DNA from: Maratus speciosus
Lineage: Eukaryota > Arthropoda > Arachnida > Araneae > Salticidae
Assembly: GCA_963932465.1 (NCBI GenBank)
Contig: OZ010799.1
Span: 279,407,164-279,471,163 of the forward strand
Direction of reading: 5' to 3'
DNA: 64,000 nt
A model generated the notes under the pieces. It made no database searches and was not told the DNA's origin. It saw only the letters and a program-made list of their open reading frames with translations. Position numbers and translations under genes: made by a program. This document shows, piece after piece, positions 24,729 through 35,284 of this stretch. Within the stretch, counting starts at the first letter, position 1. Each line of letters opens with the position of its first letter.

Positions 24729-26075
24729 CACTGTAAAAAAAATTCCGCAACGTTCCTGGGAAAAAATGGGCAGCTGAGTTGCCCATTATTTCCAAGCAAT
24801 ATTTCTTGAAAATGACTGGAACTTTACTGTATATGTTAAAAACTTTCTACAGAAATGCCAATAAGTTTCCTGCGAAATACCAGGAATATTTCTGTTGACA
24901 GCAAAACATTACTGACATTTCACAGCATGCGGGATCTGCAGACGATTTTTACATTTCCAGTTGACAATTTTCGCTTTATTATCATTATTTGTTAGAATGA
25001 AAAAATATTTTGAAATTGACATCAAAATTATTATTTATAATTTACACGAAAAAATAAATTTTCAGTTAAAATTCAATAAAGTAAATATATATATGGTATA
25101 TTGTTTCTGAACTTTGCTTAAAATATAAAAATATATAAATGTAAATAATAATTAGAAAAAAAATCTAGACATAAAATATTTTGGATTTTCGTTAGTAATT
25201 ATGTTAGTTTACAAGTTAGATAAAATACATATAAATTTTCATGAAAAAAAAAAAAAAACCTAAACGTAATTGTATATTTTTTCCGAAAATAAAAAAAAAA
25301 AATCAAATTTGCAGCAATTCAAAGTGTCAAATATATATCAAATTTAAATCAAATTGTAATAAAGTGTTAAAATATAAAATTAATTAAAAAAGAAAAAAAA
25401 AGTCCAGAGGTAGCATCGAACTCGGGCCGTACGGGTGGCGTACGAGCTTTCTGCGTCCACACCACGAATGACACGTTGAGAGCTGCAAACTAATGGGTAT
25501 TTGAAACGTATGCTAAACCTCGTCATCTAATTTCTGAAAATCTAAGTCCCATTTGAAGAAATCCTTTCACAAGAATAATTAGAGATAAGAACTCTAAAAC
25601 ATACTTTAAATTAATCAAAATCGGTGAGAATCATGTTTGATGGTCCCCTGGTTAATGGAGATCCAAATAATAGGTGTATTTTTTTTACACGGTCTGCTCC
25701 TTAAACATTCCACAGACAAGTATCTTAATATAATCTCTTAGCGATGTCACGGAGGTATTGTATTTTCATCTGAATTGTATTGACAATAGAGACGTAAAGG
25801 ATTATGTCGTCTATTGATTTATTTGCATTCCATATTGATTTTTTTACATTCATTTAAGGAATTCTTTTTCGACACTCGCGCGCAAGCAACGGATTATAGC
25901 AAAAAAATAATAAATGGCGGCCGCAGCGTTTTGCTGTTTCCAACTTTTGGTTCAGGAACGTTTCAGATAAGAAAACCAGAATTTCACAGGAAAGAGCTAA
26001 ATTATTCTGAAAACCTGAGAAAAGGCGAAACGTTCCTGGATTTTACATGGAACGTTACCATTTTTTTTTACAGTG
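24729..26075. mobile_element. CACTGTAAAAAAA-ended element with AACGTTCC / TTTCCAGGAAA motifs
   Basis: The left end CACTGTAAAAAAAATTCCGC mirrors the right end, which on the complement reads CACTGTAAAAAAAAATGG. Both are followed inward by AACGTTCC and repeated AGGAA/TTCC words. CA flanks both ends (24,727-24,728 and 26,076-26,077). The interior holds a tRNA-like segment (25,403-25,480, minus) and CCGCCATTTATT on the minus strand at about 25,916. The 89-codon plus frame at 25,814-26,083 crosses the right array and is not convincing. Confidence 0.6.
25403..25480 (-). repeat. tRNA-like (SINE-head-like) segment inside an element
   Basis: The minus strand reads GTGGTGTGGACGC, resembling a pol III A box, then about 30 bp later CCCGAGTTCGATGC, resembling a B box. 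The segment is much more GC-rich than its surroundings. It has no complete cloverleaf that I can draw, so it is a tRNA-derived fragment rather than a tRNA gene. Confidence 0.4.
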
Positions 26076-26227
26076 CACAATAAAACTTAAACTCTAACAC
26101 TTGTCTATATTCAATCAGTAAAAAAGAAATCTAAAATAAGTCAAGATTAAAATTCATCTCCGAAATGATTTTCTCACTATGGCCTTGACTCATTGACAAA
26201 ATCCAGATGTCTTCGAGTTAGTCAGCT

Positions 26228-26271
26228 TGCAAACGAAACAGATAATGAAAAAATATATATCTGTTTCGTTT
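26228..26271. repeat. Near-perfect short hairpin
   Basis: GCAAACGAAACAGAT pairs exactly with ATCTGTTTCGTTTGC across a loop of about 14 bp. It is isolated, and its function is unknown. Confidence 0.85.
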
Positions 26272-26386
26272 GCTAAGCATTCGATCGTTGGCAAAAGTTA
26301 TTGAATGGGAAGAATAAAATATTTAGACTAGTTTTTTAAATTCACATTGGCCGAATTAATGAAGTTTATTATGTTTTGCTAATCAT

Positions 26387-27296
26387 GTCTGTACGGGCCG
26401 AAATTTCCAGGCCTGCGCCCGGTCCGACTCATAGAAAAAAAATCTGCCCGGCACGGCTCGATACAAAAATTAAAAGTTCGGCCCCGGTAAAAAACTTAAA
26501 TGTTCGACCCGAGACCGGCTCGACCCGAGTGAATGTCTACAAAGCATTGATTTTTACGTCGATTTGTTTATCTTAACATATATCTTAATTATAAACGAGT
26601 AGTTCTGGCCAAAAATATTTATCTTAACTTTTTTTTTTTTTTTTAATGCTTATAATCTTCATGTTTATAGAAATACATCAGGCTGCGATATATATTTTTT
26701 AATGAATCTCTATTTCTTGTATGTAAATAAATGTTTCAGTTATCCTTAATATTATTGTTAAACCATATTCCATTTATTGAAGTGCTAAAAATCTGAAAAA
26801 TGCTATACAGTAAAATCTTCTAATACGGAATTGAATAGAAAAAAAATGCGTTATAGACAAGTTCCCTTCTTAGCAAGTATAAATGTATGATATATTCTTT
26901 TCTTACGTATTAGTGGATTATTTTTGCACGGATCAACACGTTTTTCAGTTTAAAACAGGGTTCCGCCATAGGCAGGCTCCTTTTAACACGTTTTCTATAT
27001 TTTAATTTAGCTATTTTTAATAAGCGCAAAAATCTACTTTTCTTTAAGAAGAATAAATTTTAATGTTTAAGTATAGGATAATGGCGATTAAAAAATGTAT
27101 GCATTGTTTGCAAAAATTTTTGGTCCAGGCCTAATTTAACTGACTTTTGAAAGGACCAGGTCACGCTGAGATAATGATTTTCATACAGGCTGGGTCAAAA
27201 CTAAGACTGAAAATTTTGAGCCCTGAAGACTAAGAATGAAGCCAGTCCTGGCTCTGTACAGAAATAAATGAGTTGCGCCCGGTCCGTGCAGATCTC
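26387..27296. mobile_element. Possible hAT-like element with CACGGNCCGGGC-type ends
   Basis: GC-rich ends in AT-rich DNA: TCTGTACGGGCCG on the left, and the complement of the right end reads TCTGCACGGACCGGGC. The interior near the left end contains repeated CCCGG/GACCCGA words. A related stretch (CCTGCACGGGTCAAG, then GACCCGAACCC repeats) lies at 52,466-52,640. No clear target duplication was seen. Confidence 0.4.
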
Positions 27297-27449
27297 TAAT
27301 TTCAAACCGCTACATGAAAAAGTATAAGACAATCACTTGTCTAGGAAATCAATTTTCTAGGAATAGAAATCAGGATAACACACCTCGATCAATCTTTTTC
27401 TATAACATACAACTATTTAGCTCATAATCAGACATATCTACACGAATAA

Positions 27450-27572
27450 ATGGTTAAAATTAATTAAGACTTACCTTATGTGTTAATGATATCCTAATCC
27501 TAAGATGGCGGGCAAAAAGTGATCATTTTTCTTATCTTACAAGGCCGTTGTCGCCTTGCTGCTCTGATTGGT
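27450..27572 (-). promoter_or_regulatory. CCAAT + CCGCCAT + splice-donor module (E1 right arm)
   Basis: On the minus strand: CCAATCAG (27,564-27,571), then CCGCCATCTTA (YY1/Pho-like, about 27,501-27,511), then GGTAAGTCTTA (27,465-27,475). The same order occurs at 36.33-36.46 kb (plus) and 42.55-42.69 kb (minus). I infer a promoter and short first exon from the order and conservation. Confidence 0.5.
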
Positions 27573-27589
27573 TAATAAGCAATGCATAC

Positions 27590-27775
27590 GTAAGTCACTC
27601 TTTCAGGAGTGACTATTTCACTCTCGATAACGGAGTGAGAGATTTCACTCCTTTCTAGAGAGTGGAAAATTCCACTCTTAAGGAGTGTATTTTTACAAAA
27701 TGCACTCCAAAAAGAGTGAAAATGCCTATCACTCTTTCAAAGAGTGAACTTTTCACTCCTCCCAATTTTAGAGTG
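27590..27775. repeat. Right GAGTGA/TCACTC array of E1
   Basis: Alternating CACTC and GAGTG half-sites (TCACTCTTTCAGGAGTGA, TTCACTCTCGATAACGG, TGAAAGAGTG and others), matching the vocabulary of the array at 22.6-22.9 kb. Confidence 0.85.
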
Positions 27776-28056
27776 TTCCAGTGCTTTCTCTTGCACAGGA
27801 ATTTAATTTAGATTCTGAAATCATTACTTTAAATTAATTGTTAAAAAGGCTTTACTATGATTGCATGCATTTATAATGAAGAAGGATATCTAAAAAAAAA
27901 TGAAAATCTTAAGAAAATGAGACAGTTCTTTCTTGCAGTCTTATTTCCACGTAATTTTTACTATTATTAATTTGGGGTATGGTTTATATTTCGAGCATCC
28001 AAAAAGAAATATTCGAGAGCTTTTTGATTAACACTTCTTTTCAGGGGAACACGGTA

Positions 28057-28135
28057 TCTATATTATAAAGGAAAACGTAGCTGTGCGTACCGCTGACGTC
28101 ATTTTGCGAATGACAACAGGGGACGATCAAATATA
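28057..28135 (+). mobile_element. Helitron 5'-end fragment
   Basis: TCTATATTATAAAGG followed by CTGTGCGTACCGCTGACGTC closely matches the 5' end of the Helitron at 49,730 (TCTATATTATAAAAAAC, CTGTGCGTAACGCTGACGTC). I could not find a 3' hairpin with a CTRR end downstream, so this is a truncated copy or its end has decayed. Confidence 0.6.
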
Positions 28136-28748
28136 ACTTTTATTTATTTTTATTGCGATTTTTTAAATTTCTAAATGTAGCACATCTTCAATTTTTACAC
28201 CATCAAAAAAAGAAAAAAATGTGCTTTCAAATGCAATTTGTTTGAAAACTATATTGTAATTTGTTTAAAAACTATATTGCAATTTGTTTGAAAACTGCCG
28301 TAATTTACTCAATTTTTATTGTTTTCAAAATAATTTTCAAACATGATTTTTTAAAATCTATTTCTGTCACTTGAAGACAGACGATTACAAAAGAAAACTA
28401 TTTTTGCACTTAAATTAATATAAATAAAATCGTTTCGCATTTGTTTCCGGCTTATATTCCATAATGAAACTTAAACATTATCAGTCCGTAAATTAAAAAA
28501 AAAATAATAATATCATAATAATAAAACACAAATTTAAGGCATGTCAATGAACCATGGTTATAATGTTGAAATTATCGGAATAATAATAAAAAAAACACTC
28601 CTTCTCGATTTCTGAGACTATTAATTACTGGCATGAGGCCAATACTAAAGTATCGCTTTTAATAAATTTCAAAATTTTATTTTGATACATAACTAATAAC
28701 ATAAAAATGATGGTTGGAATTGTTAACAAAAAATCTAAAAATTATATA

Positions 28749-28911
28749 TTAAACCCATTAAGCGCCATTGCTCCCATTTTGGGAACATTACTTTAGGATT
28801 TTTTTCTAAAATATTGTTTTTATATATTGTCAAGAAGTTTATGTCATTTGTATTTTGAATATATGAGATGACTTCTGTAATTTTTTTAAAAAGTTTCATT
28901 TGTATTTTCTA

Positions 28912-28944
<33 letters not shown>

Positions 28945-30509
28945 AAAAGGGCGAAATTTAGCTTTTTAACCGCTTTCGCAAGAAATTAAAAAAAATAATA
29001 ATAATTTACCGATAAAAATAATTTTCTTTATTTAAAATATGTTTATACCTGTCTATTGTTTAATACTACATACCTCCGTAGTTAATAAGCATAATATATT
29101 GATCACAATTCGTGAAAGAACGAGTTGCTCCTGTAACGGGAGCAATAGCGCTTTCGTTAGTTTTCAAGGCCAGACGGAAAGCCCCAAATTAGGAAGATCC
29201 AATACGGTGCTTTTATTATGCGCACGAAAACAGTCTGCATAGAAACTTTGGCAATGCTTTTTTTTTCATTCCTAACAAACTTTTTTTGAAGTATTACTCT
29301 TAAAATCTGTTTCTTACATTATTAGATATCTTTTTGCTAAAAGATATATTTTTAACAGACTTTTCTATTTTTTCATATCATATATTTCGATTTTAAAGAA
29401 AAGATGCCTGTGAAATTTTTAACTATGTCTGAAGCTTTGGATTATTTTTAAAAATTAGATTAAGATGATTATTTGGATGATCCGGAAGTCGTTTGTTCCG
29501 GAATAGCAACAGATGAAGAGATGTAACAGAGAAAACAGGCTTCAAAATTGTCCTTTGATAGATTCCAAAGCTTTGAAGAAAAAAGACAGAGGAACATTTG
29601 ACTCTATTGCTACGGAATCAATTAGCATTGTGAAATGGAGAGACAATCAGGTGGTTTGTCTGGCTTGAAATTTTGAACGTATAGAGCCAGTAAGTTCGGC
29701 AAAAAGATGGAGCATGGCGGATAAGAAAAAAATATATACACCGCAGTCCCATGTTATAGCGTCTTATAACGAAAACCTGGGAGGTGCCGATTTGCTTGAT
29801 CAATTATTGAGTATTTATCGCCCAAAAGTAAGAAGGAAAAAGGGTGGTGGCCATTTTTCATCAACACACTAAATATGCTAGTTGTAGCATCTTGGCGAGT
29901 TCATAAGTAATGTAAAGGAAAACTTACTCAGATAGAATTTCTCCATGAAATTGTTTCTTCATTGATGAAAGTAGAACAGAAAATAGAAGAACGTCCCCTT
30001 TCGAGCCCTTCTGGTTTTCTGTCAAATTACGTGCGTTTTGATTGTGTGAACCATTTTCTAGAAAATTCTGGGAAACAATCTAGGCGTAAAGTATGTCAAG
30101 AAATACTCCAGTTTCCTGTAAATAGTGCAATGTAATGCTGCATGAAAATTGTTCAGTTGTCTTTCATATAAAATAGAGAGAAATGATAATGTAATGATGA
30201 AAAATATAGAATAAAAATGCCTATGAATAGGTAATTTTTTTTAATTTTGTTATAAATGTAGATGTTTATTATAACTGTAGATGTAATTTATCAGAATGTT
30301 TCTTAAAATGTCTGTTTCAGAATGATATAGTCCTTTTTATTTCTAAAGAATTGAAAAAGAACTGTTTTAACTACACGAAGGCAAAAGAATATTTTTGTAA
30401 AAAAAAATATTCCTCCGTTAAGCGCCATTGCTCCCATTTCGGGAACATACTGTTTTTCATAAATAATCAATTTTTTTTTTTTCAGAAGTACTTTTATGAC
30501 ATCCCTTTC

Positions 30510-30544
<35 letters not shown>

Positions 30545-30598
30545 AACGGTTGCATAAAAAAAATCGGTTAATATATATAGCGGCACTTAATGGGTTAA
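28749..30598 (+). mobile_element. Internally deleted piggyBac element
   Basis: TTAA (28,749-28,752) then ACCCATTAAGCGCC on the left. On the right, GGCACTTAATGGGT then TTAA (30,595-30,598). The terminal inverted repeats match at 13 of 14 positions. Inside is a transposase remnant (29,404-30,134). A 30-bp segment beginning TAAGCGCCATTGCTCCCAT occurs near the left end (28,759) and again in direct orientation at 30,419, where an inverted sub-terminal repeat would be expected. Poly-T (28,911-28,939) and poly-A (30,511-30,543) runs lie inside each end. Confidence 0.9.
29404..30134 (+). pseudogene. piggyBac transposase remnant
   Basis: The start MPVKFLTMSEALDYF is followed by an acidic N-terminus (DDYLDDPEVV). 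The frame then jumps to C-terminal transposase sequence. ESISIVKWRDNQVVCLA at about 29,610 leads to HVIASYNENLGGADLLDQ and IYRPKVRRKKGWWPF, then INTLNMLVVASWRVH, all typical of the PiggyBac transposase (DDE_Tnp_1_7) domain end. The catalytic Asp-bearing middle (roughly 300 residues in the family) is deleted, and stops and frame shifts are present. The cysteine-rich tail is reduced to RRKVCQ. It cannot encode active enzyme. Confidence 0.85.
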
Positions 30599-30725
30599 AT
30601 GTAAAAATTCTATTCGAGTATTCGATTACAAAAACATACATATGGTTTCACATGTATTCTGTAACCCAGGAAACCCGGTTGGAACTCCTTATTTTTTTAA
30701 ACACATTAAATTTTGAGATTTTAAC

Positions 30726-31146
30726 TTAAGAGGCTACTTCAGTCAGGCGAAAAGACCCGTTCGCTAATGCTAATCCTATGGAAGAAATTTATAAAGATAT
30801 CTCGGTGCCATTTCAATATTTTTAAATGATTTCTTTTGCATTGGATAGCTGAGATCGATCTGTGTGCAGGCCATTTTTTATTTTTTAAATTTTCATTGCA
30901 GATTTTTTTATGAGGATGTTTTTACTTTCGAAACCGGTTCCGAAAATGAAAGTGTCCCCATAAAAAATATCTGTAAACAAAATCGAGAAAGTAAAAAGCA
31001 ACCTTTGCACAGATCGATCTCACCTGTCTAATGCAAAAGAAATTATTTAAAAATATTGAAATGCAACTGAGATATCTTTATAAATTTCTTCCATAGGATT
31101 AGCATTAGCGAACGGGTCTTTTCATTTGACTGAAGTAGCCTCTTAA
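30726..31146. mobile_element. TTAA foldback MITE
   Basis: TTAA (30,726-30,729) then GAGGCTACTTCAGTC on the left. The right end is GACTGAAGTAGCCTC then TTAA (31,143-31,146). The arms continue as long inverted repeats (ACCCGTTCGCTAATGCTAAT, CTATGGAAGAAATTTATAAA, GATCGATCT). The centre is a shorter palindrome-poor spacer. It is non-autonomous and possibly piggyBac- or Kolobok-mobilised. It begins only 128 bp after the piggyBac copy. Confidence 0.9.
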
Positions 31147-31159
31147 GTAAACTTTATTA

Positions 31160-31640
31160 CATCCTTTAAAATTTCTGTCGAAAACGTTCAGTAATAAGTT
31201 GCTTTCAATGTGAATCTCTTTTCAAAATGAAGTCTGTAATACCCATTCATAGAATGTTATTAATCTGATATAACTCTTGTTCTATGTAATAAACAATTTC
31301 CTTTTTTTTCCTCCAACCTTACAGCGCTAATGATATCTAAAAGATTCTTATAATAACTGATTTTATGAAATTCCTTTCAAACAGTCTTAAAATTACCATA
31401 AATTAAGAATATTAAAATAACACTGCAATTAAGGATTGTCTCGATGGAGTTCCGAATTATACAACATACACCCGTTTTATCATTTTCACTTCGTATGTTA
31501 ATGGAAAAATAATTTACGTAATCACATTTTAATTTAAAAATGTCATTAACTCAGATTTTTATTAGATAAGTGCCTCCTTTTCTCTGAAAAGAAAGGTAAT
31601 TCTAAATATATTTCAGTTTGAGCCTTTTTATTTATTCTAT
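31160..31640. pseudogene. Exon-like module, copy related to the 58.9-60.3 kb array
   Basis: Shares the arrangement TTGCTTTCAATGTGAATC, then about 110 bp, then CCAACCTTACAG, then TAATGAYATCTAAAAGA, and CTGCAATTAAGG about 100 bp further on. On the plus strand this looks like donor, short intron (31,210-31,324) and pyrimidine-rich acceptor. On the minus strand the segment 31,323-31,422 reads as a 33-codon helix-like unit ending NLLDIISA with one stop. Strand is not settled. Decayed. Confidence 0.4.
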
Positions 31641-32078
31641 CTAAAACATGCATATTCATTGTTGTAAGGGAATATTTAAATTGTGGATTAGGTGCCACTG
31701 AATGTGTATGATCTAGTAGAATTTACTTCTTGAAAAAATAAACTTTCTATATTGCCCTTCCTTGAAAAGGAAATACTGTAATAGGCAGTCATAGAATGTT
31801 TGAAAGCTTGTGCACCTGCTTCTGTATCTTTTTAACTTTTTCCGTTTCCTGCCAATCTTACAGCGTTAATTTCAACAGAAACATTAATATCACATGTTAT
31901 GGGAAATTTGTTTGAAAAATTAAATAAAATATGAATACACCAATAAAAACTTAAAACACATAGAAGTTGATTTACAAGAATTTTTCAAAATTCATCACTA
32001 GTTTTCTGGAGACAAATCTGCTTAAACTAAAAAAATCTTAAAATAAAGCCTTGAGAATGTGATACTATTTGTTATTTT

Positions 32079-33506
32079 AGGTAGATTTCGTATGAAATAC
32101 TACCTATTGGTATCGTTCCTATGTTGGAATTTCTGAAAAATTTTTGCAGATCTATACCGATCATGATCCCTAGAACCCAAAACCACCATCAGTAAAAAAC
32201 TTTATATATATATATATATATATATGTATCTCTCACTCTCTCTCTATATATATATATATATATTTATCACTTTCTTCTGGACACGATAACTTCAACAATT
32301 CTGCAGAAATCTCTTCCAAACTGATACATAAAATCAATGGGGCATAAAATCTCTGTCAAGTTCGTGAATAGGCAAACTCGGACCAAGGGGATGGAAATAG
32401 GGAGGGGTTTTGTGAAAACAGAAAACTCCCCATAACTTCTTAATATTTGCACATATCAAATCAGTTTAAAGTTTTTATTACTTCTAAGAATATGTCAAAA
32501 AATGTATGTATCATAGATTTTGGATAAAATTAAAAATGGCTCAAGGGGCGCAAAAATAGGGTTTTTGGAAGAAAAAAATTCATAACTTCGTCAATTCTCA
32601 AGATATAAAATCCAATTAATTTTATTATACATATCCTTAATATTATCTACAACTTTTGTATTTACAAGTTTTTGATAGGACCAATTCGTACCGCAAAAAT
32701 AATTAAAAACGAAAAAAAAGGGGGGGGGGCGTTGAAGAAGAAAAATTTCTATATATCCGTCAATTCACAAGATATAAAATCCCCATGAATTTATCATATA
32801 TCTTCTTAATATTGTCTTCAACATTTATATTGACAAGTTTTTGATAGGACCAATTCTTACAGCAAAAACAAATTAAAAATACATAGCGGTTGATGAAAAA
32901 AATCATCTTATTAAGAATGTATTCAAATCCAAACTGCTTATTTTCTTACTCATTTTTAAATTAATTTTTGCTTTCAAACGCGTCCAATTGATAGATTTTC
33001 TTCTTCAGAAACTATATAACGTACCGTAATGATCTATTTTTTGATAGAGGCAAAATATATTTCAAAAAATGATGTCAAAGTAGGCATTTTGAACAGAATT
33101 TCTCGAAGCGATTGTGTTGGAAACGAAAAATATTGCCCTACTAAGAAAATAATTCTTTATTAATCAAGTTTCAATTAATTGAAAGAAAAATAAAAACCCA
33201 GGTCGCTTATAAATCTTTTCGAAAATCACGTCAGCAAGTTTCGTATTTTTTCTATTAAAAATTAATCTGAAAATGTGCCAGAAAATTTCGAGTTGTTGAG
33301 CATGGAAAAGTATTTTTTTTAATACCGCCTTAACATGATTCTGATAAAACTAGCTATTATATAAAAATGAAATAAAAATTTGTCAAAAGCGGCCGGATAA
33401 AACTGTTAAAGTGGATTTATATGTAAACATGATTTAGTTTTTGTTGGTGCAATTAATATACTTAACTTCGAAATCTACCTCCGCCTGTAGGCCGGGCCGG
33501 CAGGGA
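32079..33506 (+). mobile_element. HINE copy 3 (long form)
   Basis: Starts AGGTAGATTTCGTATGAAAT, with (TA)n/(CT)n at 32,203-32,262, and ends with the sub-terminal repeat CGAAATCTACC (about 33,469-33,479) plus the 3' stem-loop ending CAGGG at 33,505. The middle kilobase is shared with copy 4 (GACAAGTTTTTGATAGGACC recurs). Flanks TTATTTT and TTTTCCAATTAGG join cleanly in the paralogue at about 15,335-15,355 (TTATTTTTACAATTAGG), which acts as an empty site. Confidence 0.88.
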
Positions 33507-34570
33507 TTTTTCCAATTAGGATTTATTAATTTTAAAAATCAAAAGTTTAGAAATTAAATGATTTATTTTATTTTACTTTATTTCTTTCCTTTTAAACTCT
33601 TGCTGTTATTCAAATAACTTATTAAACAAACGCAAATTAAATCTTTTTAAAAAAATTAGATTTTAGTGAAGAAAAAGTCGATTATTTTATTGGCAGTATT
33701 TGAAATGTCCTTCCCAGTTACTATGTGGATTCAAAATTCCTAGAAAATCAGAATATTGAAATCACACTCCTATTAAGGGGTCTTAAATTTCTTAAAGCAT
33801 TAAAATTTTCGAAATTTCAGTTTTTTTAGATGTTAAACTCCTATCTTTTCTGAACGTTTTGATATAGTTTAAGATCTGAGTGAATGAACATGTTATGCTA
33901 CATTTTCTATTTTTTTTTTTAATCTTTTCGATGAAAGCGTTAGGACGCATCCTATGACATGGTGAAGCTAAAATACTAAGATTCTGTTTAGTCTTGAAGA
34001 TTTAAGACATTATTAATTAATATTTAATATTTTAATATTTAATAATGTCAATAATATTATTTTTTTTTAATATTTGAAAATTAAATATGAATAAGTTATT
34101 CTGAGAGAGTTTAGTACCATACCTGTTAATATTTTAAACACATGTTATCAAACAGAATATAAATTATTAAAATTTACAGCAAAAACTTTCACTTTAAATT
34201 TCTTCAAATGTAATTTTTGTTACTTAAATGTTCTTCCACTTAGCTCTTCAATTGTTTCCTTAAAATTACTATTAGAACAGAATTTGTGACTTTTAGAATT
34301 ATACCCACCCAATACCTGAAGCGGGCGTTTCCGAGACTTTGAAGTAATTTTTCTCCAAATGACGTTTTTTGGTATAACGCACACGGGTGGAAAAAAATTT
34401 ATGCCCTTTTTATGTCCACAATTAGAAAAAAAAATCTGAGCAAAATGGGAAAGAACATTTTTTATTTTTTTGTTTCCATTAAAACAATCAGTACGGACTT
34501 CATTAGTAAAAAAAAATGTTTAAAAAGTAATTTTTTTAAATTTAAATTATCCTATATTAATACATGGAAA
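33507..34570. other. Non-coding sequence, paralogous to parts of 15.3-19.0 kb
   Basis: The right flank of HINE 3 aligns with 15,345-15,530. Further on, 33,790-33,860 and 34,250-34,385 align with 18,745-18,960. The order is the same in both places, but the 15-19 kb locus has about 3 kb more between the two blocks. Confidence 0.65.
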
Positions 34571-34572
34571 TT

Positions 34573-34800
34573 ATTCCGGATAGAAACATTCGCCTTGAAT
34601 ACAATATTTCAAATGAAAATCAAATTTCAAAGTAATTGCTTAAGAGGCGCAAAGGGCCAAGATAGTGAAAAAGATTCCATGCCGGGATCCAAAGATTTCA
34701 GACCTTTGCGCATTTTAAGCAATTACTTTGAAATTTGATTTTCATTTGAAATATTGTATTCAAGGCGAATGTTTCTCTCTGTAATAATTTCCATGTATTA
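34573..34800. repeat. Palindrome formed by inverted SINE pieces
   Basis: The left arm ACATTCGCCTTGAATACAAT ... AAATTTCAAAGTAATTGCTT is mirrored by AAGCAATTACTTTGAAATTT ... ATTGTATTCAAGGCGAATGT. At the centre, GATTCCATGCCGGGATCC is the inverse of the 3' end of the tRNA-like SINE head at 34,943-35,014. The palindrome therefore combines a minus-oriented SINE end with a second tail copy. Confidence 0.85.
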
Positions 34801-34942
34801 ATATAGTTTCTATCGATGCTGGATTTAATTAAGTTTCGTGTTCGCCCCAGGTCGGTGGTTCACGATAAATATTCCATCTTGTACTGCGTTTGTAGCTTTG
34901 TCAACATATAATAGTGAGAAATTTTCCAGGCTGGGTATCGTT

Positions 34943-35085
34943 CCATGTGGTTTAGTGGGTAGAACGTCAGTGCGCTCTTCTGATGGTCCGGGTTCGAATC
35001 CCGGCATGGAATCTTTTTCACTATGTTGGCCTTTGCGCCAATTAAGAAATTACTTTGAAATTTGATTTTAATTTGAAATTTAAAT
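34943..35085 (+). mobile_element. tRNA-derived SINE with cloverleaf-like head
   Basis: The head 34,943-35,014 folds as a tRNA-like structure: acceptor TTCCATG/CATGGAA, D stem GTTT/GAAC, T arm CCGGG-TTCGAAT-CCCGG. The anticodon stem has a mismatch, and position 33 is C rather than U, so I do not call a functional tRNA. A box-like GTGGTTTAGTGGGTAGA and B box GGTTCGAATCC are intact pol III promoter elements. The tail (TTTTTCACTATGTTGGCC, TTTGCGC, ATTACTTTGAAATTTGATT) recurs inverted at 34.6 kb, which marks a repeat family. Confidence 0.7.
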
Positions 35086-35284
35086 TATCCATTTTTATTC
35101 ATCTTGACTAATAAAACAGTCTGTCCCGCTAACTGTAGGCATATTTTTCAATTTCGGTTTTTAACTAAAAATATTTAAAATTACATTTTTAACTGGTTTT
35201 ATATAATCATAAAACATAGTATTTTAACAAGTTACGCCCGAAACACTAAAATATTTATTTTTTATTATTGTATTTTAAGATTAA

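Larger units (their letters stand above)
22561..27783. mobile_element. Large CACTG-ended element with GAGTGA/TCACTC terminal arrays (E1)
   Basis: Proposed ends are AAAGCACTG (22,557-22,565) and CAGTGCTTT (27,779-27,787). Inside each end is an array of GAGTGA/TCACTC half-sites (22,625-22,895 and 27,590-27,775). Further in are a plus-strand module at 23.44-24.06 kb, shared with 41.04-41.6 kb, and an inward-facing minus-strand CCAAT/CCGCCAT/GTAAGT module at 27.45-27.57 kb. No matching target duplication is visible, so the outer limits are inferred. Other elements (24.73-26.08 kb, perhaps 26.39-27.30 kb) are nested inside. No transposase frame was found. Confidence 0.45.

Noticed and set aside
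30303..30729. Frames of 68-112 codons around 30.3-30.7 kb
   Set aside because: Created by the poly-A tract and piggyBac right end.
34412..34738. 108-codon plus-strand frame
   Set aside because: It runs through an inverted SINE palindrome, so its length is due to the repeat.
34943..35014. A functional tRNA gene
   Set aside because: The fold is good, but the anticodon loop lacks U33, the anticodon stem is mismatched, and the head with its tail recurs inverted next door. SINE is the better call.
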